A stretch of 64,000 bases of DNA from Magicicada septendecula (taxonomy: Eukaryota; Arthropoda; Insecta; Hemiptera; Cicadidae). Numbering within the stretch: the stretch's first letter is position 1; the number at the start of each line of letters is the position of its first letter. The stretch covers positions 208,362-272,361 of the forward strand of contig JAWRYS010000982.1 of NCBI GenBank assembly GCA_034769895.1, read 5' to 3'. A model generated the notes under the pieces. The model was not told the DNA's origin, made no database searches, and saw nothing but the letters and a program-made list of their open reading frames with translations. Below, piece after piece: positions 9,190-21,240 of the stretch. A program made the translations under genes and the position numbers.

Positions 9190-9297
9190 TTAGGGTCTTG
9201 GGGAATAGTCAGCGCAAAGTGGAACTTCCGTCGCCGCGCGTGTACTATATTTCGGTGTCCGATGTGTACATCCAACTGTTTTCTTCACAAGTAACTA

Positions 9298-9890
9298 ATG
9301 CCAGCTTATGGAGGTTATGTACGACAATGTAACTTAAATAAAATTTACTTTGTTCGTGTACATTAAAAGGGTGTATTTATTGGAAGTACAGAAATTAGTT
9401 TACATTTATCGCACATAATTACGGTACAGCGACGATTTTGGGAGGTTGTTGGCTACGTTTAATTATTTAACTTAACCTTTTAGATTTTTAAAACTAATTA
9501 GACTTAACAGACATTTCCTTAGTTAGTGTACATTCAAAGGCTGTATTTATTGTATGGATAAAAGGCTGTATATAACATTAACGGCTGTATTTATTCGAAG
9601 TAAGAAATGCCAGCTTATGGAGGTTATGTACGACAACGTAACTTAAATAAAATTTACTTTGTTCGTGTACATTAAAAGGGTGTATTTATTGGAAGTAGAG
9701 AAATTAGTTTACATTTACCGCACATAATTACGGTACAGAGACGATTTTGGGAGGTTGTGGCTACGTTTAATTATTTAACTTAACCTTATAGATTTTTAAA
9801 ATTAATTAGACTTGACAGACATTTCCGTAGTTAGTGTACATTCAAGGGCTGTATATAACATTAAAGGCTGTATTATTCAAAGTACCTGAA
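9298..9890 (+). repeat. Two tandem units of about 309 bp inside the left arm
   Basis: ATGCCAGCTTATGGAGG recurs at 9298 and 9607, followed by nearly identical sequence, including shorter GGCTGTATTTATT sub-repeats. The right arm carries the same duplication (period about 307 bp, ending near 31006), so it arose before the arms separated. Confidence 0.85.
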
Positions 9891-11412
9891 TTAAAACGTA
9901 CTTCCAATTTAGAACCTAGTACAATCTAATGTATAACCAAACAAGTACATTAAAATCCTTTTTTCAACATAATGCAATAAAAAGCAATGTGCAGTTTCTG
10001 TTAACATGCAAATGATTAAGTATTAATAATGGGTTACAGTGGAATTTAATGTTACTACGGTCTGAATTAATGCAATTAAAATTGGGAGAATCTCGTAAAC
10101 ATATTAAAGAATGCTTGTATATTACACACAAAATTATTACAGTACGGACATTTGTTAATGAATAGAAACAAATTTGACTCTATACTTTAGTATGTACCAA
10201 TAAAATTCACCTTTTTTCAAATACCAATATCTGTTGTTGTTTTTCATACCCTTAAAGAAAGGTCATTAACAACATACATTAAGTGAAACATGATTACAAA
10301 TAACCAGCCATTAGTTACTTGTGAAGAAAATAGATATAACATGTACAAACATCAAATCTACAATTCTCGCCCTATTAGTTTTATAAAAACTGGAGTTTCT
10401 ACTGCAGGTTTTAAGTCCACTAACTACTTAATAAAATATACATAATTGTTCCTGTATCTTGTTGGGTAACATAAATTATATTAATACATCTGCTTCCTAC
10501 TCATATGTGCAAACAATGTTTTTAATGTACGGTCCTAAAATCTTTATCAACACTTTATATCTTTAAAATTTAGACAAAGCCTAATGAGCAACTTGGCCTA
10601 ACCTGAATTTACATGACCTGGCTCAGAACAACTTTATTTTGGCAAATACAAAGATGAAGACTGGTTGCAATTTCTTCAGGGCTCACACCTGCTGCCAGGC
10701 TTAGTTCTATAACATGATAAGGAAGAAAGAAATCAGCCCAAACCTGCAACCGCTGTGGGAAAGCTTTTACACCATTAGCCTACCAATAAGATTAATGATG
10801 TCATCTAAGAATAACTCATTAGCTTTATTTATACATTTAATGCATCTTAATTAGTACATTAACAGCACTGCTCTGTCTTACAGTACTACACAACACATTA
10901 CACTAACTCAAAAGAATTTCTTGTTTTCAGTTTAAGAAAGTTGAAATCGTGTATTTTTTTCTTTTCCATTCACTATTTATAAAACGTGCTTAAAATTAAT
11001 ATGTGTACAGTTACTATATTGAAATCCAATGTTCACTATCCAATAATTACAAATTTTGTGGAATTGTGTAATTAGTAACACTATGTACTAATGTGTGATT
11101 ATCAGTTGAATTTCTGAATTCCTTTGATTCATTAATAAATCTTACTAATTTGTTTCTTTATGTCTATAATGATTTCTTATTAGTTTTTAATCTTTGTTTT
11201 CATTATTCATTTGTAAACTTTTGCATTTTGTTGTCCATGACATGTTCATTGATTAACTAGTTATCATTAAAACACACAGAGGACTGATCCTCTTTTGCAA
11301 GATCACAAGTATGTTTCAAGTATGTTTTTAATTTTTTTAATTGTATGCAATGTGGACACATACAGAGGAGTGTCAGTTTTTTTGTGTTTTTTCAATAAAT
11401 ACATCGAGAGGG

Positions 11413-11414
<2 letters not shown>

Positions 11415-11454
<40 letters not shown>
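11415..11454 (+). repeat. (GA)n microsatellite
   Basis: About 20 uninterrupted GA units. The equivalent site in the right arm (about 28876-28895) has a shorter CT tract followed by a C-rich interruption, as expected of a microsatellite changing length independently in the two arms. Confidence 0.95.
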
Positions 11455-11457
<3 letters not shown>

Positions 11458-12190
11458 AAAAATAACACGTACAGAATTTACATCAGAACTTTTCCTGACA
11501 GTAAAAAGATAACTAAATAATGAGTGGTAAAGACATTAACAAAATTAATGGAAATTATAGTTATTATTTGTTGTCTAATGAACAGGTACTAGTAAAGGCT
11601 TCATATACTTCACATCTTAAATTATAAACCTATAACAAACATATTTGGTATATTCAGCTTGAAACAAACGTTCAGACCAATAAAAATGGTTTAAATTTTG
11701 CCATGCTGCATTATTAGTACTGTTGAAACAGCAGTTTGATTATAATTGTTTTTAGAACAGACTTCTGGAATGATGTGTGCAAAATGATTAAAACATACCT
11801 CCTTACAGTATGCCTTAATACGTTGTTGATTATTCTAACTGATACACTGTCATCCCATTATCATATGACAGTTCTCAGAGCTTCAGTAATAGTCATCTTT
11901 GCTGTTAACATGGACACAAGTCTCTTTTTTAAAGACTTTTCATTAGTAAAGTTACTTATAAGTAGGCATACATTTGTACTCATAATATGAGGTTAAGAAT
12001 TAAGAAAATTAAAGAATGATATTTACTTATTAACCGTTGAGTGTAACATTATTTACAGTAATTAATAATGTCCCAATTTATAAAAGTCATGTTTGGCTAA
12101 CTAGGCATAACCCAACCTGTGTTCCTGACATCCTAAATCTCTTTCTTCTAATAATATTACTTAACTTTATTGTGATATAACTGATCACAA

Positions 12191-12304
12191 CTAAGATGGG
12201 CATTAGGAACTGGAGACTGAAGGCAGTGGACAGAGATGAGTGGAGACGGGTCGTAGCGGAGGCCAAAGCTCACAATGGGCTGTAGTGCTGGAGAGTAGTA
12301 GTAG
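12191..12304 (+). mobile_element. LINE 3' tail insertion (114 bp) with 13-bp target duplication
   Basis: Flanked by identical TAACTGATCACAA copies at 12178-12190 and 12305-12317. One frame reads [20 protein letters not shown] then KAHNGL and a stop, the C-terminal tail seen at the end of many insect LINE ORF2 proteins. The end carries a GTA repeat. The right arm of the palindrome has the empty site (near 28145-28155), which confirms an insertion. This is a 5'-truncated copy; the LINE clade is not assigned. Confidence 0.85.
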
Positions 12305-13590
12305 TAACTGATCACAATTGTTCCTTATAACTCCCTACAACTTTTACAACAATACTAATGACAAAAATCAATAATAATTTCTTACAATTAACATACATAA
12401 TTTGTCTAGGCATATTGGCCTATTATAGTTTGAACATTATTTTTTCATATTTTAACAATTCTTGTTTTTAATACAAGACAACTATTCTAAATTGTTCTTC
12501 ATCCTTGGCTTTCACTTTTGTTACACTAATAATGACAATTATTAGCAATAATTGTTTACAAATAGTAGAAATAAGTTATTCAGGTATAGGGGCTACTGGC
12601 CCATTGTAGTGGACACCTTAGTTTCTTTCGTACGTTTAAAATAATTACTTTTGCTATCAGACAATTACTTTACATTGTTCTTGATACCCTTATTCAACTT
12701 TCACTACAATAATAATGACATAACTTAACAATTATTTACTATGAATAACATACAAATGTTCTAGGCTCATTTGCCTATGATATTGACCCTTAATTTCATT
12801 CATACCTTTAAAATACATGTTTCTTCCTATTACATCATTATTCTAAAACATTCTTCACAATTTACTGAAGCTTTGACAACATAGTTTGTCCTTTAATATT
12901 GTTTTCCTTACTTATTCTAGTTGTTATCTTCAGTATCAGTATTCTGAAGGTTTAGTCCGTGTACCTTGTTTCATTATTTACTTTGTTTATACTTAATGGT
13001 TAATCATTTCCTTACTAGAATATTATTCTAATAATAACGATTCTAGTGCTATTTATACAGTATATAGTTTGTTTAATAAGTTTACATTAAAACTGTTCTT
13101 TTTACATACAATTTTTGACAAGTTTTAGTTTTTCATATTTCTTCTTCTTCATGTTATAATTCAAATTATAACCATTAATATCTAGCTATTATAAGCTTAT
13201 TTACTACTTCATCAGTAGTTTTCACCTTCTGTTTACAATTCATGGATTTTACAATGCTCTTTTGTTCTTTCTGTTGTTTAAAACATTATAATGTTACATA
13301 ACCTTACTTGTAGGCTTACATTTAGCTCTATTGTTGTTTTATTATTACATTTTTGGAATACTCTTTTCGATTTACATTATTCTATTCATAATCATAAATA
13401 AAATTTGATTTCATTATTTTAGTACTTAGAAACTAATTATTGAATTAATAATTTTCTTTATTGAGTATCCAGTTTATTACTGCAGTATGTAGTATAGGTT
13501 TTATCTTTTTTAACAATTTTTAATGCAGTTTACTGGAGTAAAATCTTCTTATTGATAATGTTCTTATCAGTTTCATTACATTATTCTGAA

Positions 13591-14099
13591 ACATTATACA
13601 TATATATTCTTATACATTATAATACATTATATATATTCTTCAACTTGCACGTTAAATAGATCCCTTCTCCTTCACTTACCAGGCACATAAGGGAAGCTCT
13701 AAACCATGAACTGTCCCAGTAGTGAATGCTACATTGAGATCTTTAGAGTCTGTATCACTTTCTTTTAAACTTCTAAATACAGGATTTCTTGGAACTGTGT
13801 AGAGTGGGATCAGTGGAGTAACTTGCGGAGGGGGGTTATCAGGGGATCAATTCCCCTCCAGAACTATTCGAAATTTCAGCAGAATTCCATAATTTCCTAA
13901 GTAGACCCATTTCTAAGCCAGTTTTGTTTGTACAAGTAATACTTATAAATAATTATAGAAATAAAAGTAATTACAATATTGTAACGTTATGTTTTCCCCT
14001 TACATAAAATAGGCCCCAACTTAAACCATTTCATGACCATTATACATGAAGAACAAAATACTAAGTCATTAACTAAACTGTATACTATAAATATTGTCT
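13591..14099. other. Central spacer of the giant palindrome
   Basis: About 0.5 kb of unique DNA between the arms. It includes TA-rich stretches near 13600-13640 and a GGAGGGGGGTTATCAGGGG block near 13830. No gene or known repeat was recognised. Confidence 0.6.
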
Positions 14100-14285
14100 G
14101 AGATAATAAAAAGAGATAAGAATAATGTAATGAAACTGATAAGAACATTATCTATAAGAAGATTTTACTCCAGTAAACTGCATTAAAAATTGTTAAAAAA
14201 GATAAAACCTATGCTACATACTGCAGTAATAAACTGGATACTCAATAAAGAAAATTATTAATTCAATAATTAGTTTCTAAGTACT
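14100..14285 (-). repeat. Inner part of the palindrome's right arm, ending in a BEL target duplication
   Basis: Reverse complement of about 13420-13590. It ends with GTACT (14281-14285), which reappears at 27032-27036 on the other side of the BEL/Pao element; the arm then continues without loss. Confidence 0.85.
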
Positions 14286-14755
14286 TGTATAAACTTTGTA
14301 CTTGTTTATCAGCTGTACGCGGTGTACCGCCGCAATGCGGCACGAGCGGATGACGTCACGCGCTTATCAAACGCTGCCGCCGGTCATCACGGCCGGCTGC
14401 AGGCAAGTTTAGTTTAGTTTCTAACAAGGCTCCGAGCGGATCTCTCGTAAAACACTTCTCTTCCAGCCGCGGCTTCTGGACATTTTTTAATATGCATTCA
14501 TAAGATTCAATTTAATTCAGATTCAATTACCTGCGTCCTTCTACAATGGACCACGATTTCGTTCAAAATTAGTTTTCGGGGGTTATTGCCTCAAATGCAT
14601 CCGCACGTGCCGATCGTAACTAATAATTAAAATTTTCAATAAACGCATGTCAAATATTCGCAATACAGTCCACTTCTTTCTAATAAAATCCAGCCTTTCC
14701 TGCTTAGCGTCTTTGGAATAACTCGCGATTCATCAAGAGCTTCCAAACCGCAACA
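14286..14755 (+). repeat. BEL/Pao 5' LTR
   Basis: Begins TGTATAAAC and ends CCGCAACA; it is preceded by the GTACT target duplication. It contains a GC-rich block (CGGTGTACCGCCGCAATG) in an otherwise AT-rich setting and AATAAA-like signals near 14640. Same length as the 3' LTR. Confidence 0.95.
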
Positions 14756-14913
14756 TTTTTGGTCCTCACGGGCAGGATTTCATATTTTTGGGCCCAAAAA
14801 CGACATCATTTTTGGTCCTCACGGGCAGGATTTCATATTTTTGGCCCAAAAACGAAAACGTTTTTGGTCACCACGGGACGGATTTCTCATGTTTGGGTCC
14901 ACAAGCGACAGCA
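14756..14913 (+). repeat. Tandem 52-53-bp repeats in the BEL leader
   Basis: Three units start at 14756, 14809 and 14861 with TTTTTGGTCCTCACGGG (third unit diverged: TTTTTGGTCACCACGGG). The first abuts the 5' LTR, where the primer-binding site belongs, so a candidate primer-binding region is duplicated downstream. Which tRNA it would match is not determined. Confidence 0.85.
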
Positions 14914-15597
14914 TTTCTTTATACGCATCATTTCTGGACCAACCGATCTGAATTTAATCACGCCCTACGGGCATCATTCTCGTCTGAGCGACACCATTGT
15001 TGTGAATCACGTCGCAGTCATCTCGACAAGATTCGGCCAAGCAGTAGACCAGAGACGACGGGACACGGCAGGACAGCATTTGCGAGGTCATCAAAAAAGA
15101 TTCCACAGCTTTAATTCATGGAGGGTACAACATGAGGCGTCATCTGACCAGCAGAGACAGAAGGTAACACAGCTCCTAACAGGATCGAACAACGGGGTCG
15201 AAGCCAGCTTCATCACGAATGGATCAACGGCCACGTGACTATAAACTTTTTACTTGTATTTGATGTTTAATAATATTTCACTTTAGTGGTTATTTCTTAA
15301 CACATTTGTATAAACAAACACCGTCATTACACAATACAACTTAATAAATGGTTGGCAGCTCATTGTCAGTTAAAACTTTAAAGATAAAGATATACTTGTT
15401 ATCATTTAAATTCATAATTTTAATAATTTAATTGCCAACAAAGCTTGATTAGTAAGAGAGAGTAAGTTTATGTTCTAAACAACGATCGCTAGCTACCGAA
15501 ACGTATTTAAATTCATTCAAAATTAAGTTTGTGGTTCACATGCTCTATGCTCAATTTCTTTCTAAATATTTTTCCTTTTTTCTCTTAAATTGTAATA

Positions 15598-18500
15598 ATG
15601 GCCGATGTAAGGGCTCTAATAAAAAAACGAGGCACAATTAAAGCCTCAATATCCCGAGTAAATACTTTCGCGGATAACTTCGATTTGTTAACCAACGATC
15701 CTCATGCGCTGAAAATAAAACTGCGTCATTTGATGGAATTATCCACCAAATATGATGAGATACAGTCACAAATCGAAGCTGAGGAAGCGGACGTTGCTTT
15801 AACGAGTGATAGAGTACAAACGGAGGACGATCTTTGTAATATAGAATGTAAATTGCAACACCTGCTGGAGCAAGCCGAGCATATGAACCAAAAACCAGTA
15901 ATTAATGCTGAAAGTAAACAGCCTAAAACACCCCCCATTCAATTGGAACCAATAAAATTACCACGGTTTGCAGGTAGTATTGTTGAGTGGCAACATTATT
16001 ACCATATTTTTCTTGAATTAATTCACGTCAGAGCAGATCTGACGGATATACAGAAACTTCACTATTTGCACTCGTCATTACATGGCGAGGCGCTTAACGT
16101 AATAAAATCGTTGCCAATCACTCATGAGAATTACGCGGTGGCTATCGATCTGTTGAGGAATAGATATGACAGTAAGCTAATTGTTTCCGCCCATCACGTG
16201 TGGAATGTCCTGGACGTACCATTAGTTCAACAAGAATCCCAAGTCAGCATATCGAAATTTATTGATGAAATCTCTGCCAATATAAACGCTTTAAATAATC
16301 CCAAACTGCCAGTCAACACGTTCGAAATTATTGTCGTAAATTATTTAGCCAAAAAACTTGATAATTACACTTTCCGTTTGTGGAAAGAGAGCTTGTCGGA
16401 GCATAAGTTCCCTGATTTTAATAATTTTATGAATTTTCTAAATTCATGAAGAAAATTACTGCAAAATCTCGATAACGCGACTACCCCAACGAGCAGGTTG
16501 AACAAAAGCGATAAGTCTCCTTATCGCAAGGCAGTTAAACAGATAAGCGCTCCAAAGGGCGCATTCCATTCTCATATCAGAAACAATTTATGTAGGCTGT
16601 GTAACGGTGAACATAGACTTATCGACTGCCTACAATTTACATCGCTGTCTATCCCTGACAGAAAAAACGTGTTAATAAAAAACAAACTTTGCCTAAACTG
16701 CCTCCGTTCGGGACACGAAAGCTCAAAATGTCCCTCAAAATTCTCATGCAAAAAATGTTCTAGGCGTCACCACACCACGATTCATGTCCCCAACAGGGAC
16801 GTGACTTCTGTCAACAACCAATGTTCACTGAAATCACAGACCAATAAATCGGTATTGTTATCTACCGCCGTCTGTATGACCGCCAATAAGGTCGGTAAAA
16901 AATTTCCCGTTAGGGTATTACTGGATTCCGGTTCTCAAGCGAACTTTTGCACAATGGATTTCGCCCGCAGAATGGGCCTCCAATTGGTTAAATCGCAACT
17001 GCCCATCACGGGTATAAACAACTCGCTTTCCCAGGCTGACTTCAGTACTAATGTAAGGCTACATTCACGCTATAAACCCTTCACGTTAAACGTGCATTGT
17101 GCCGTATTACCCAGTATAACTAATAATCTACCGGCGGAGTCGTTCAATCTTGCCTCTTTGAATTTACCCAAGCGCATATTCTTGGCGGATCCTCACCTAC
17201 ATTGCTCGGCGCAAGTCGCTATATTAATCGGCGCTCAATATTTTCTCCAACTAATTGAACCTATGAAATTTACGCGCGGACCACACTTTCCTATAATTCA
17301 GGAAACCAAGTTAGGATTTATTTTGGCCGGTGACTTACCCTTCAACGTCGATATAACTAAAACAGTTTCTTCCTTTATGGTCTGTAAGGATGATAATCAG
17401 ATTTCCTCGCAACTAAAAGAATTTTGGAAGTTGGAGGAGATCTCTAGTCGCGAAGCCCGATCTGAGGACTCGCCGTGTGAAAAACATTTCGCGATTGGAG
17501 ATTCGTGGTATCCCTGCCCTGCAGATCTGATAAATTTTATTTGGGAGATTCTCTCCGCGGAGCCATCCGCAGATTCCAATCGTTAGAGTTCAAGTTCAAG
17601 CAGAACACTATCCTTCATAAGGATTATAGCGAGTTCATGAGTGACTACTTGAAAGTTGGCCACATGTCGCCGCTTAATGACTACGATTTGTCGCTTGACA
17701 GGTCAGAGATTTTTTATCTGCCCCATCACGCAGTTTTCAAGGACTCTAGCTTAACCACTAAATTGCGCGTGGTATTTGACGCCTCCGCTAAAACCACAAA
17801 TAGTTTGTCCCTTAACGATACTTTAATGGTAGGTCCTACGATCCAGCAGGATCTGTTTTCGATAATGGTTCGGTTCCGTACCCACCGATACGTACTTATT
17901 GCGGACATAGAAAAGATGTATCGCCAGATCATTGTTAATCCTAAGGATTCAAACCTGCAACGCATCGTTTGGCGTGATGCGCCGCATAAGGAATTGCGAC
18001 ATTACGCTTTAAGGACGGTTACATATGGCACTGCTAGTGCCTCCTTCCTTGCTACACGTTGTCTGGCTCAGATAGCCTACGAAAATAAATCCGACTACCC
18101 TACAGCTTCTAGGGCCATAGCAAATGACTTTTACGTAGACGATCTCATAACGGGTTCGGATGATCCGAACGGCTTAGCTGAAATGAAATGCGAGATCGTG
18201 CAGTTGTTGAGTAGGTATGGTTTTACGTTATATAAGTGGTTCTCTAACCACCATAAGATTATGACCCTTCGCGCCCAAGTAACCCGTGACTTCAGCAAAG
18301 GTCAAAACGTGCGTACATTGGGAATCCAATGGAACGTTGAAAGGGATAACTTTTTATACACCGTTAGGGGTGATAATAATTTAACCATGTTCAACAAGAG
18401 AAGCGTGTTGTCGGTCATCGCCGGGATCTATGATCCATTAGGTTTGATCGCTCCCATCACATTTTACTGCAAGCATTTCGTGCAACAGTTGTGGTTGGCG

Positions 18501-20704
18501 GGCACAGATTGGGACGAACCCCTATCTGGGTCATTAGCCAATCAATGGTTGGAATTATACGCTCAATTAGTCTCCGACACTCATTTTGAGATTACGAGGT
18601 CGGTTAAGAGTTCGAACAATTACCCAATTAGTTCATTACAGCTGCACGGATTCGCCGACGCTTCGGCTAAAGGTTACGCGTGTTGCATTTATGTGCGGGC
18701 GGTCTATTCGAACGGCGCCATATCATCAAACTTGTTGTGTGCTAAATCTAGGGTCGCTCCGCTGAAACAGATAACGCTACCACGACATGAGCTTTGTGCT
18801 TGTTTATTGCTGGCGCAATTAACGTCCAAGGTTTTAAACGCCATCAATTACAATTTTGACGGACTATATTTCTATTCGGACTCGATGATAGCGTTGTATT
18901 GGATACATCAACAATCTTCTCGCTGGAAGGTATTTGTGGCCAACCGTGTCGCGGAAATACAGCGTCTTGTTAGCAGCAGGGGAACTTGGCGTCATGTAGT
19001 ATCAAATGACAACCCATTTGATCGCGCGGTTGCCTCCCTCGTAGTTTGCACTGTCATACTCAATGGTGGCATGGTCCCTCCTGGTTAGCGCATGAGTCAG
19101 CTTCATGGCCGGTCAGCGCGTTCGACATTAATACTCCCTGTACTTTTCCCGACCTTGAGGAGGAACGTCGCAAGCAGGTTCAAACCTCACTAATTGTCGC
19201 GTCCTCAACACATAGCTATGTTGAAAATTATTCATCACTTACGAGGCTTATTCGCGTCTTCGCATATTGCCGTCGATTTTCTCGCAATTCTAGGCTCGCG
19301 GTTGTTGATAGAGACACGTCCTTTTTGTCGTCTCAAGAATTGTCAGACACGCTCTTGATTTTTGTCCGGCAATCTCAGCAGTTGCATTTCGGCGTAGAAG
19401 TTATGGAACTTGAGGCACACCGGTGCCTTCCTTGCAGTAGTAAAATTCTTGCTCTCAACCCATTCCTGGATGAATTGGGCATTTTAAGAGTGGGTGGACG
19501 CTTGCAATTCTCCCCACTTAGCTACGAGAGTAAACACCAAATAATTTTGCACCCGCACTCTCATCTCACGAGATTAATAATTGAATACGAACACATCCGT
19601 TTGTTGCACGCTGGAGTGCAATCAACTCAAGCTTCGCTTAGGCGAAAGTATTGGATCATACACGACAAATCCTATATCTGCTCAGTGATACATAAGTTTG
19701 TCACTTGTTTTCGTTTCCGGGCTAAAGGCGCGAATCAACTACTAGGTCAGTTACCCCCTTCTATGGTCATGCCTTCTAGGCCATTTTCACAGTCGGCCGT
19801 GGACTACGCCGGTCCTGTACTTTTGCGCCATGGCGGGCAGCGCTCTAAGTCCACGACCAAGGCATACATCGCGCTATTCATATGCATGTGTACTAGGGCC
19901 ATCCATTTAGAATTGGTGTCGGATCTCACTTCCAACGCCTTTATAGCGGCTTTAAAAAGGTTCATCTCGCGCAGAGGTATTCCCGCGCAGATATTTTCGG
20001 ATTATGGCACGAATTTTCGTCGTGCCAACCACACTTTGCATGATTGATACACATTTTTAACCTCCAAGGAAGTTGAGCAATCTTCTCTGGAGTTTTGCGG
20101 TCTCCACGGTATCAAATGGTCCTTTATCCCCCCTTCAGCCCCTCATTTCGGTGGTTTGTGGGAAAGTGGTGTAAGGAGTGTTAAATTTCATTTACGTCGC
20201 TCAATAGGCGGTACGATCTTGAATTTTGAGGAATATTCTACTCTTCTTTCTCAAATTGAGGCTTACCTTAATTCACGCCCGTTATGCGCGGTGTCCGACG
20301 ATGCTAGAGACCCTGAACACTTAACACCTGCTCATTTTTTGGTCGGTGCTCCACTGACGGCACTTCCGGAACCCGACTATACCCAAAGCAATAATAGTCA
20401 TTTGGGCAGATGGCTTCTGCTCCAAAAATTTACGCAGACCATCTGGAAACGGTGGTCTAGGGATTATCTGCACCAGCTGCAGTAGTGCAATAAATGGCGC
20501 ACCCCGTTTAGGAATTTGAATGTCGGACAGCTTGTCCTCATTTTGGATGACAATTCCCCCCCTCTAGAATGGAAGCGTGGGATAATTACCAATGTTTTTC
20601 CGGGTCAAGATTCCTTAGTACGCGTCGCAGAAGTTCGCACCGCGCTAGGTATCTTACGCCGACCCATCCACAAATTATGCCCCCTTCCGGTGGCAATAAG
20701 CTAA
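15598..20704 (+). mobile_element. BEL/Pao gag-pol coding region (fossil, broken)
   Basis: Parts in order, with rough positions. Gag with a DUF1759-like region at 15.6-16.45 kb (start ATG 15598; LPRFAGSIVEWQHYYHIF). Zinc knuckles near 16.6-16.8 kb (CLNCLRSGHESSKC, CKKCSRRHH). Aspartic protease with VLLDSGSQANFC near 16.9 kb. Reverse transcriptase at 17.7-18.3 kb (LRVVFDASAKT, YVDDLITGSD). RNase H at 18.6-19.0 kb (LHGFADASAKGYA, FYSDSMIALYW). Integrase at about 19.5-20.4 kb (AVDYAGPVL, IFSDYGTNF). A DUF5641-like C-terminus ends near 20.7 kb (VGQLVLILDDNSPP). This order and the DUF1759/DUF5641 ends are diagnostic of BEL/Pao. There is no envelope gene. Confidence 0.92.
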
Positions 20705-21135
20705 TCGTATGCGTGCCATACGAGGTGTGTGTGTGTGTGTGTGAGTGTGTGCGTGTCACATCGCCTGGACCACGCCCGGGACATTCCCCGGGCGACCATA
20801 CAAGTCAATTGTATCATAAACATTGTAAGTATCATAAGCATTGTAATATTGTTTACGTGCCGCTAGCTATGACTGCAATAGTGACTGTGTTTCATATGTA
20901 CTATCAATTATTATGGATGTTGTGTGTTGTCAATATGTTTATATAATTCAAATTCTGAGAACTACAAGTGTTACTTATAGTGCCAATCATTCTACGTGTG
21001 TATTGTATTTTTCAATGTCATGTACCATTGAACTTTGATATGATTATGATAACATTATGTTTCTATTATTTCTATTACTATATATGAAGCAGTGATCAAG
21101 ATGGTTTCTCTTATATAATTTAAGGTAATTATTTA
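20705..21135. other. BEL 3' non-coding region before the Penelope insertion
   Basis: No coding signal. Contains a GT-rich microsatellite (about 20726-20757), a hairpin CGCCCGGG-ACATTC-CCCGGGCG at about 20774-20795, and AT-rich DNA. It ends in GTAATTATTTA (21125-21135), a near match to GTTATTATTTA at 26244-26254, the probable target duplication of the Penelope element. Confidence 0.7.
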
Positions 21136-21240
21136 AATATCACTATAATATTGACGACTCGGAACACTAAGTTTTTTATAAGTAAAAACGTAAAGTTTTA
21201 CCTTACAGCCTAAACCGGCTTTCACCTATAGAAGGCTTCA
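21136..21240 (-). repeat. Penelope pseudo-LTR, inverted copy
   Basis: Reverse complement of 23504-23610 and 26097-26200 (GCCTTCTATAGGTGAAAG, TTTAGGCTGTAAGG). It stops at GATATTTA, earlier than the direct copies, marking the left junction with BEL. Confidence 0.9.

Larger units (their letters stand above)
9190..13590 (+). repeat. Left arm of a giant inverted repeat (about 4.4 kb)
   Basis: Its reverse complement is found at 14100-14281 plus 27037-31112. Anchor matches: TAGGGTCTTGGGGAATAG at about 9193 with its complement near 31095; the segment around 11736-11990 with 28343-28597; and the segment around 13425-13560 with 14130-14285. By eye the arms differ at only a few percent of positions. 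No family-level coding motif is present; an 84-residue open frame exists in both arms simply because the arms are copies. The structure resembles a foldback-type element or a large inverted duplication. Confidence 0.85.

Noticed and set aside
11736-11990. 84-residue open frame also present at 28343-28597
   Set aside because: The two are mirror copies because they lie in the palindrome arms; low-complexity hydrophobic translation, no family motif, no codon pattern.
15598-20704. BEL internal region as a domesticated host gene
   Set aside because: It lies between matching LTRs with a target duplication and shows the full BEL part order in a broken state.
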